Source of the DNA: Cinnamomum chago
Lineage: Eukaryota; Streptophyta; Magnoliopsida; Laurales; Lauraceae
Reading direction: 5' to 3'
Assembly: GCA_038049695.1 (NCBI GenBank)
Contig: CP142452.1
Coordinates: 67,151,501-67,215,500, forward strand
DNA: 64,000 nt
In this document: positions 55,709 through 64,000 of the stretch, one piece after another
Position numbering within the stretch: the first letter of the stretch is position 1
Layout: each line of letters starts with the position of its first letter
Notes under the pieces: model-generated
What the model was told of the DNA's origin: nothing
What the model saw: the letters and a program-made list of their open reading frames with translations, nothing else
The model's database searches: none
Translations under genes and position numbers: made by a program

Positions 55709-58062
55709 TGTTAGGATTTTTGTAGATTGCAATTTGATGGATGCATAATCATTCTAGCATCATTTGATTTACACACTTGCATTGGTTTAAAGAAAACTTG
55801 AAATCTAGTTTTATACATGCATAGTTTTTAAGTTTTGGAAAAGTATTTGTTTTATGCATGTTTTGGTTCTAAACTTGGATGCATTAGTTTTAGAACCCAA
55901 ACTCTTTTTGAAAACCTAATTCCTTGTGCATTTTACTTGGAAAATCAGTTTGAGATTTTAGGTTTTAACCATGCATACATTCAGCACCTTGAGAATCATT
56001 TATGTATGCATTTGTTTTAGAAAAGAGTTTTAGAAAATCAAGCTAGCCTTTGGTTTTAAAGTTTTGAATCTTTTTAGGCTTTGAGTGTTTCATGTTTTTA
56101 TACATCTTTGGATGATTTAAAACATGTGAAAAAGCTTGATTTTAATGGCCCAAAAGATCCCCAAAGAAAATCTTCAAAAAACCCAAAAATGGGTAAAATG
56201 GGGCTGCAGGCTCGGTCAACCGGCCGTGCATGGCCGGTCAACCAGCCAAGAGGCCCGGTCAACCGGCCACACTGCCGGTTAACCGGGCTCCTGAAGCCAA
56301 ACGGCTCTTTTTATGACCGTTGTGCTTGGCCGGTCAACCGGCCTGTCATGGCCGGTCAACCGGGTAAACTAGCCGTTGGGCACTTTTTGCTATATATATG
56401 AGTTCTTTCCCTTGCCAAAAGTTGGGAATTTTAAGCCCCTCCTTGAGAGGTATTGAGGCATATCAAAAGGGAAAAGAACCAAGGGATGAAGGGGATGATT
56501 AGGAAAGCTAAAGCTTGGATTAATGAAGTTAAACCACCAAGTAGGCTCTTCCTTCCTTAATCATATGTTTTCATGCTTTGTTTTATTTTTGGTAAATCAT
56601 TTCTAGCATGTTAAACTATGTTTGTGTTGTGTCCTTAACATATTTTATGTTTTGAGTTGATTTATTGTTTTGGATACAACATCATATGATTCAATCCAAG
56701 TAGTACTTAACTTTGGTAAATCTAAGTAGATCCTGTTAATGAAAAAACCTTTGAAATCATATGTAACATGATCCATATACTTGGTTGAATCTTTGGTTGT
56801 TGTTTTCCATCATAAGAACATCTCTTTCAAAACTAACTTATGTTTTGGATTCAACTTCTTTACAAATCATATGTTTTCATGTTTTGTTTTATCATTGGTA
56901 AATCTTAGTAACATGTTAATCTATGATTTGTTGTATCCTTAGCATGGTTTATATTTTGAATAGATTTATTGTTTTGGATACTTCACCATTGATTCAATCA
57001 AAGTAGTACTTTATCTTTGGTAAATCTAAGTAGATCATGTTAATGAAATATGTAACATGATTCATATACTTTGTTGAATCTTTGGGTGTTGTTTTCCATC
57101 ATAAGAAAATCTCTTTCAAATGTATCTTATGTTTTGGATTCAACATCATTACAAATCATATGTGTATTATTGTTTTAATGTTTCACAACTTGCCTTACTT
57201 TGATTGGTAAATCATTTTCAAGTTGTCTTTATAATTACATATGATTTGTCCCCTCATTTCAATCAAATCTAATTTTATGTTTTATGAGCTACATGGTGAT
57301 TTGATTGACATCCCTATGCATCACATGTTTAGAGCTAATCCATTTCATACAACTTGTGTAACTTTGATATCATTAACAAGTTGTTACTTTTAACATGTGA
57401 TTGCATTGTTTCCTCAATCATAAATGTTTTATGAGCTAAAACTTTCAAAAGCCTTAGGCATACATTTATGAACTTTCATTTTCAAAATGATTGAGGACCA
57501 CACACACACACTTCATATACTTTCATCTTTGCATTCATAGTGTGAGTGTGTATTAGCTTTTCACTTCCATATCCGCCTATTTAAGAGGCATTGTAATGAG
57601 CTAAATAGAATCTCCATCAAGTGTATGATAGACACTAAATTAGAGAGATAACCAACCTTGTGGTTGAAGAGGTTATTGCTTAGCCTTTAAAAGCATAGTG
57701 TATAGGTTGATGTTTAGCCTTGGAAAAACATCAATGTAAAGGTTATTGCTTAGCCTTGAAAAGCATAATGTAAAGGTTATTGCTTAGCCTATTGAAAAGC
57801 ATAAATAGTGGAAATCCGGTGGGGTGTTGGATCACAAGCCGGTAGTGGATGTAGGCTTTGAGGCCGAACCACTATAAATACTTGTGTGATGGTGCTTGCT
57901 TTGTGGTGATTGTTTTCCTTAAGCTTCCGCATATTGTATGGTTAATCATCACATGTGACTAGTTTGTTTTAAAGAAGTTAAAATTGATTAAAATTGGTCA
58001 TAGTTGAAGCTCACCCTATTCACCCCCCCCCCCTCTAGGGTTCGGATCCCCATGGACTTACA
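55709..58062 (+). mobile_element. 5' LTR (about 2.35 kb) of a large Copia-like element
   Basis: Starts TGTTAGGATTTTTGTAG at the broken TPS exon and ends GGACTTACA at 58062, two bases before a tRNA primer site. It contains a GGTCAA/W-box palindrome cluster (56214-56365), a TATATATATG box at 56391, a tandem duplication of about 300 bp (56566-56866 and 56867-57158), hairpins with a TTGGTAAATC loop word, and the AGGTTATTGCTTAGCC tract shared with 3690-4395. The other LTR should lie right of the window. Confidence 0.75.
56214..56360. promoter_or_regulatory. Phased W-box/palindrome cluster in LTR promoter
   Basis: GGTCAA (TTGACC on the other strand) at 56214, 56236, 56257, 56332 and 56354, plus GGTTAA at 56277; successive spacings 22, 21, 20, 55 and 22. 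Each is embedded in CCGGTCAACCGG-like palindromes, 40-180 bp upstream of the TATA box. TTGACC is the core of WRKY-bound W-boxes. Confidence 0.6.
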
Positions 58063-58064
58063 AG

Positions 58065-58076
58065 TGGTATCAGAGC
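58065..58076 (+). promoter_or_regulatory. Primer-binding site for initiator methionine tRNA
   Basis: TGGTATCAGAGC, complementary to the 3' end of plant initiator tRNA-Met, two bases after the LTR end. Start point of minus-strand reverse transcription in Copia elements. Confidence 0.9.
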
Positions 58077-60288
58077 GGGTTACTCCATTTTAGGGCTTAA
58101 CAACCCGGAGTTGATCCTTGCTAGATTTGAACCCTAGTGTTGTGTATTTATTGCATATCTTTTTAAAGATTTCCACTATGTTTGAAAATGTTTTTCCCTA
58201 GCCTCTTTGCACCACTCTAAGACTTTTCTAAGTTTTATCTTCTAGAGTTGGTGAGTCTCTCAAGGACACATTTTCAAGACCTTAGGTGTATTTTCAAAGG
58301 TAGACTATTTGAGTAACCTTAAGGCCTTGATACCCCTAGACCAACCTATGCTTTTTAGTTATATCTTTTTGTTGGTCATGTTACATTTGCATTTTGTTTC
58401 TTTATAGTCACATCTTTTAAAATGCAATGTTTCTATGTGATCATTTGATTTTGTCTTCATGAACTTTTAAAGTTATATCTCATGGTTTTCAAAATCCTTT
58501 GGTTGCATTACTTACATGATGGATTTGCTTTTTATTCATATAGTTATATCTCTTGTAGTGCATATCTATTCATGATCAATTGATTGTGATTACAAATGCT
58601 TTCATAGCTAGTTTTTCATGATCAATTGATGTTGGAAAATCATTTGATGTTTGTCATAGTTAGATCCTTTTTGGAAATCAAATGATTTGAAGCAACCTTA
58701 GTTTTCCATTGATTTACAAGTTATATCTTTTGATATGGAAAATTTGTAAGTGTCTATTGCTTTTACAAATTGAAAACTTTACAATAGTACACTTCTTGTT
58801 TTTCAAAATCACTTGCTCTTAATTCTATAGATGATTCTTTGTTGGAATTTCATATATTGAAGTGATTTGAGAAACTTTGGAAAATGTTCTAAGCTTTATT
58901 AGTTATATTTATAGAAGCATTTTCCTTGAATTTATTTCCTTGTGCCTAATTATGATTATATCATTTGGAAGGAAATAATTCTTACAAACAATTTGCATCT
59001 TTGCTCTTTTAGTTACATTCTTTATGCAAATTGATTTTGTTGTCTTACATTGCATGGTTGGGTATGGTTTCATTGATTTGCATGGTTGTGCCTATTTTGG
59101 TATATATTCTCATTAATGCAAATTGATGATTGTTCATGTGCTTTATAGTAAAATCTTATGTTCTATTATCATTTGAGCCTAATAAGTACATATGTGATTT
59201 TATGTGCTAAGGTCATTTGGTGTAAAACTCTTATCCATTGTCCATTGCATTGTAAGCTTAGTACATTTGCTAAGAGTGGAGATGTTACATGATAGCTTAA
59301 TGGATCATTTTAGATGAATTGGAATTAAACCATTGTTCTTAATAGGTATATCCATTTATGTGGTCCATCTTCATCTTTATGCAATCCATGTTGTCCCTCT
59401 AACTTCATACCTTCTTTGGCTTGCTTAGTTATACTCTTTTTTTGATGATATGGTATGAGTTAGATCTTGAGTGTCGATTGATCCTCTCTATGCAAATGTC
59501 AAATTGTTCTATGTATGGTAGTGATATTTATTATATTTGTTGAAACCATACTAGAACTCAAATCCATCCTCTATGCTCATTAGTCATTTCTTTTTGGATG
59601 GTTATGATGTTGATTCATGTATTTTCTCTAAGTGATAACATCCTTATACATGTCTTAACTTCATAGTAGTGTCTTGATCATATGAAACTCTTTGAAATCC
59701 ATTCCTCATATTTCTATGTGTTTGATGGATATCTTAGATATTGAATTCATATGATTTAGTCACTTTTTAAATTGCATGCATTTCAAAGTCATATTATTTT
59801 GCATTGCAATTTATCTTGTTCATCACTATGCTCAATAGTTTTATCTTTAAAAGTGATGAATATGCATTTATGATGCTTGATGGAAGTTTGTCACATTCTT
59901 GTTCTTTATCATGTTATCAAATTCAATTGGATTCAATTGGTATAATGTTTGATTGGTTTGATTTCTTGTGAATGTGATAAACCTTGTGTGCATTGGATTG
60001 AACTTGATAAGTAATATGATTGTTCCATGTCACACACCATTAGCATCATAATTTTCATGTTGCCACCTCCTTTGCTCATATAGGTATATCTCATGACCAC
60101 CATGTTTATGTGTTCATAATATTGGTTGGTTATTAGTTGAGGTTGGCTTCATGTTTGAATTTCATTTCACTCATCTTGCACTTTAATAGTCATATTTAGT
60201 GATTGAATGAAATGAGTTCAAAACCTTACATAGCATATGATTTTCATAAGTAATATTGATTGATGCTATGTTTGAGTAAACCCCATAT
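58077..60288 (+). other. Noncoding leader of the LTR element with an array of ~22 hairpins
   Basis: No gag or other long ORF for 2.2 kb after the primer site. From 58210 to 60222 short perfect or near-perfect inverted repeats follow each other, about 50-65 bp apart in the first half. Their loops carry a TTAGTTATATCTTT-like word. Examples (stem/stem): 58637-58648/58677-58688, 58989-58998/59024-59033, 58932-58941/58969-58978, 59819-59827/59852-59860, 58879-58890/58913-58925. The region may be the internal domain of a non-autonomous large retrotransposon derivative. It is interrupted by a CACTA element at 60289. Confidence 0.75.
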
Positions 60289-60438
60289 CACTACACCAAA
60301 ACAGGGCTTTTACGGCGCGCATTTTGCGCCGTAAACCAAGTTTCACGGCGCAAACTAGCGAGCCGTAAAAGCTCCAGCCGTAAAAGGGCATGTGTATTAA
60401 CGACGCGCATTTGCGGGCCGTAACATACTCAAATGCAT

Positions 60439-60714
60439 GCCGTAAGTGAGGTTTACTATGACTTTCCGAACGTATTCACGGCACTAAACGAATGCCGTTA
60501 ATGAAGGTCTTTTACAACGTACACGCGCACGCCGTAAATTAATTTTGTAAATCGTTGTTACGGCGTGTAGGCGTAGGCCGTAAGTGAGGTTTGCTATGAC
60601 TTTCCGAACGTATTCACGGCGCTAAACGAATGCCGTTAATGAAGGTCTTTTACAACGTGCACGCGCACGCCGTAAATTAATTTTGTAAATCGTTGTTACG
60701 GCGTGTAGGCGTAG
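60439..60714. repeat. Two tandem 138-bp units in the CACTA-2 subterminal region
   Basis: GCCGTAAGTGAGGTTT starts units at 60439 and 60577; a third start-like GCCGTAAATGGG is at 60715. The units differ at only a few positions (for example TACTATG against TGCTATG). Confidence 0.9.
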
Positions 60715-60819
60715 GCCGTAAATGGGTTTTTAGAATGAATTTATGGCGTCCAAAGAGGGCCGCAAAAGGATTGGAAAGATCTAATATATGGCGTGCATTG
60801 CGCGCCGTGATTGTGTTTT

Positions 60820-63800
60820 TTTTTTTTTTTAGAAATTGAATGTAAACCATTAATATCCTGTTAAATTGAAACTAAATTCAACCAATACAAAACAGTTGTG
60901 CCCATACATGAATGAAATAAATTAATCTCAAGCTCAAGCTCCAATTCAAATTCTACAAAACAGAACCTTAATAAAAGATTAAAAACAAAATGAACTGGAT
61001 TACACCATCAAAACCAAACCCACATATCAAAATCTTCAATCAGAATTAAACCACCAAAATGCATAAGAGGCTGAAAGTAAAAATATTTCAACATATTTCA
61101 ACATATCAACGTTACCAATACAATTTTAGAAACAAAAAAATTAGTATTTGTTCTTAATACAACAAAAGTGAACCCCAAAAAAAAAAACTCCTGAGAAAGA
61201 TACCCATGAAGCTCGAACTAAAATTGTGTTCTTCCAATACTTATCAGCAAAATCTGCACAAACAAATAAAATTTGATAGAATCATTACTCCAATATTAGG
61301 TAGCACGTAACTTCACCACCCCAAATAATTAAAGAAAAAGTGAAAGCAAGGTTTAAAAATCCAAGTAACATGTAAATCAACTCATCAAGTCATCAGTATT
61401 GCATAAACAAGTACATCATTGTCAAACTACTTATGATCAGCTGGAGGTAACTGCCACAAAATCAAATAAAAATGTATCTTAGGTGCATTGACAATGGGCA
61501 CAAAATAAAAAAAAAATGCACGGCTTCATCATCACAATCATAATCATCATCCTTACCACCATAGATTTGTCCCATCTTAGTTGGGTCAGCAAACAATAGA
61601 ACATATAGCTTATTATATTAAAAAGATAGTTCTGGTAGAATGCTAGTCTTTATGAGTTCATTGAGCCATGTGCTTATCCCCATGTGCTTAAGGATGCCTT
61701 GTGTGACAACGATCACATATAACATCTAAAGCTATACAGCCTCAGGCATTCAATGTCTCACAGCAAAGGAACAGTCTGTGCAAACTGCAAAATGAATGAC
61801 TCTGTAGAATAGAAGGGCAAGTGAATCAAGTGATTTCTATTTGGCCAGCAGTTTGCCCCATGAGAAATTTGTTTACTTTGAAGTAAAAAAAAATAGTGGA
61901 CAGACTGCAAATGTTCTTTTTCCTACCATTAGAAATTGACGCTTCCAACTATCATATACCAAACTCAGAAAAAAAAAAAGGAAGCTATATGGCACCAACA
62001 GAACCATACAGTTTTGTGCAGATTGCTAACCTGAGCACACAGCCACTCCACCAAACCTTTCAAAACATCATCAATTGTCGTGAGCTTGTTCTTTGACTGT
62101 GAGGCGTCTCCATTTTCAACAAGACCATTTTGAATTTTTGGAAAGCAGCATAATAGAAGAAGAGAATATTTTTCTTTATGTTGTAGCAACAATGGTTACA
62201 TAACCTATATGCATGATATCTTTGCAGGACCAGCTAAGCACACTTCAAGATTCCATTTGAAGACATTACCTGCCAATGAAAAAAAAAAGAAAGCATGTCT
62301 CTGTTATGAAGGAATATGCTGTAAAATTTTGTAGCTTTTTTTTGTTTTTTGTGATAGTGAAAATATTACACAACAAAAAATAAAAAAAATAAATAAAATT
62401 CAATACCGAACAAACTATAAGAAATTTCATAGCTGAAGGCCAATGCTGCTACTCATAGATGGCCTAGAGGAAGGCAGATGATCTCGGGTCAGAGGAGAAT
62501 AGAACACTACCAGGCCAATGGAAATTGGATAGGACCTGTTACACTACCAGGAACTGGTGTACAGTTTAGAGTTACTTTAGAGTAATTTACATTCATAGTA
62601 ATGCTCCAATAAAGAGTTCCAGTAAATTCTAACAACTTCCATATTGTTCATGGAGGAATCATTATAAATCAGGCTACAGTCAGTCAGTCCCATCCCTCTA
62701 GATCGGCTTCAAAGGAGCTCTAAAAAAGAAAATCAATCAATCACCAAAGACAGAGACATAAACATAGAAAAGATTTATTTCCCATGCTGTATTGCCACCC
62801 CTGCATGTACAGCAAAGCTCCCACGCAGGCCAAAGCAGTCCTGATAGCTTTCCAATTCCTAATAATTTCTTTTGGGTGATATTGTCCTGTTTTGAATTGT
62901 GGAATTTCTCTCTTTCAGTGTGTGTGTTTTTTGGAGGGAGAGAGCTGTGCGTTTTCCATAGTGCTATTGGTCCAAGGACAACCCCAAAAAATAAAGTCAG
63001 AGCAAGGACAGCAGCCGCACGTTAAGCCAGACTATGCTGCAGTAAACAAAGTGCAGAACCCAGACTAATGAGAACAAAACCTGCAGTAGAGACTTAAGAC
63101 AACACTTGAAAACCAACAAAACAAAGCTATACAGAACAGATTTCCATTATCAGGGAGCAGCAATGTTACTAACAACAACGAAGGTGAAGATGCACATGAG
63201 TCAATGTCCAATCTGAAGTATTCAGAATCCAGTGAGGCTAACAGAATCTGATGGTAAGGTGACTTCTTGCAATTATCAGGACCAAATTTTGAATTCACTG
63301 AGTCTTATAACTGGAATTTTGAATTCACTGAATTCACTGAGTCTTATAACTGGAATTTTGAATTCACTGAATTCACTGAGTCTTATTACTCAATCAGTCA
63401 TTGCTTACACTGAGTCTTATAACTGGAATTTTGGATTCTGTTTTAAAGCTAGTAATGTTTCTTAGGATATGTGAGCTTATAAACTAGGTATCAATCTTTC
63501 TAAGGAGAGTTCTCTCTTGCTGACGTTCCCACATACGGACCATTGTCCTGGTCCCTCTATGCAACAACAAGAGAGAAACCAATTACCATCTGTAAATCCT
63601 CAAATACAAATAAGAGATTCAAATATTAGAATTGGGGTCAGAGTCCATTAGAAAAAGAATGCATGCATGGACACCCAAACTAGCCCTTTACATGGATCCA
63701 ACATCCACCACAGCACTCCCAAGGTGAATAATACGAAACACAACGAGCTGTCCTAATATTCAATAGACAAGTTCATGAAAACTCATTATCATGCAAATTA

Positions 63801-64000
63801 GGCAATAGACAAGTTCATGAAAACTCATTATTCAAACTTTAAACTAAGTTGCAGGTAGCATGAGAAAGGTTTAAAAGTCCAATCCTAATTCCCACAAGCA
63901 GGTTCAAGATAATATAGACTTGAAGATTTGAAACCCAAAAACTCAATCGAAGATTTTTACCTCTCATCTTCTAACAAGGTGCGATGTACTTGATGGGCCA
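60820..64000. other. CACTA-2 interior: noncoding with one exon-like stretch
   Basis: AT-rich. A minus-strand open stretch about 62140-62034 (NGLVENGDASQSKNKL, TTIDDVLKGLVEWLCAQ) ends at CAG|GTTAGC and could be a host exon; family not recognised. 63292-63440 holds a tandem repeat of about 39 bp (AATTCACTGAGTCTTATAAC...), and 63763-63830 a twofold repeat of GCAATAGACAAGTTCATGAA. Confidence 0.4.

Larger units (their letters stand above)
60289..64000 (+). mobile_element. Second CACTA transposon, left part (runs off the window)
   Basis: CACTACACCAAAACAGGGCT at 60289, inserted in the LTR element leader. The first 520 bp are full of GCCGTAA / TTACGGCG words in both orientations, unlike the ATATCGGTT words of the first CACTA, so it is a different family. 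No transposase frame is seen up to the window end and no right end is found. Confidence 0.8.

Noticed and set aside
58210-60222. CRISPR-like array because of regular spacing
   Set aside because: The conserved part is the loop and the variable part is self-complementary, opposite to CRISPR repeats and spacers; the context is a plant retroelement with no cas genes.

Overview
This is a transposon-rich stretch of a flowering-plant nuclear genome. The evidence is GT-AG introns, plant-only transposon families (CACTA with TNP2, PIF/Harbinger, Helitron, Copia/Gypsy LTR elements, L1-type LINEs, MITEs) and plant type-a (sesquiterpene) terpene synthase exons. I cannot name the species. I see no tRNA, rRNA, CRISPR array or bacterial gene, and no host gene in the window is demonstrably complete.

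Host-gene content is almost entirely terpene synthase (TPS), all on the minus strand, in three places. (1) A first exon with its own TATA box lies at 1019-1249; the rest of that gene would lie off the left edge. (2) Copy A, 14.69-17.6 kb, is a wreck keeping exon 7, a stump of exon 4 with a stop, and most of exon 3. (3) Copy B, 45.17-55.71 kb, has exons 3-7 intact and in frame with the usual TPS exon lengths, but exon 2 is cut by an LTR retrotransposon at 55709. A and B share flanking DNA, a 440-bp Copia LTR in intron 2 and a rare GC-AG intron 3, so they are duplicates of one ancestor.

Layout from left to right: TPS exon 1 next to a 2.4-kb fold-back element (1.2-3.6 kb); an old LTR fragment (3.7-4.4 kb); a 65-80 bp minisatellite (6.16-6.80 kb); a duplicated segment (6.9-8.1 kb); a dead PIF/Harbinger transposon (8.15-10.7 kb); a 226-bp palindrome (11.06 kb); an RRM exon (11.85 kb); a solo LTR with matching target duplication (12.83-14.50 kb); TPS copy A; a Helitron that has picked up aldehyde oxidase/xanthine dehydrogenase and oligopeptide-transporter fragments (19.53-22.51 kb); and a solo LTR (23.12-40.48 kb) split by a 14.3-kb CACTA element (25,323-39,611) that encodes TNP2 and an En/Spm-ULP1 type second gene. 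Inside that CACTA lie part of another LTR retroelement and an exon that looks like glycyl-tRNA synthetase. Then follow more copies of the duplicated segment (40.5-42.1 kb), a LINE (42.15-44.9 kb), TPS copy B with a second LINE in intron 4, and a large LTR element (55.71 kb onward) that is broken by a second CACTA (60,289 to the window end).

The most unusual signal is in the noncoding leader of the LTR element at 55.7-60.3 kb. From about 58.2 to 60.2 kb I can draw some 22 consecutive hairpins. Their stems all differ in sequence, yet nearly every loop is about 21-28 nt and carries the same word, close to TTAGTTATATCTTT. A related loop word (TTGGTAAATC) sits in hairpins of the LTR itself. Conserved loops on unrelated but complementary stems suggest a repeated structural (RNA or cruciform) module; I know of no named family for it. 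A second theme is LTR promoter regions carrying clusters of short GC-rich palindromes that embed W-box (TTGACC) or GCC-box (AGCCGCC) words.
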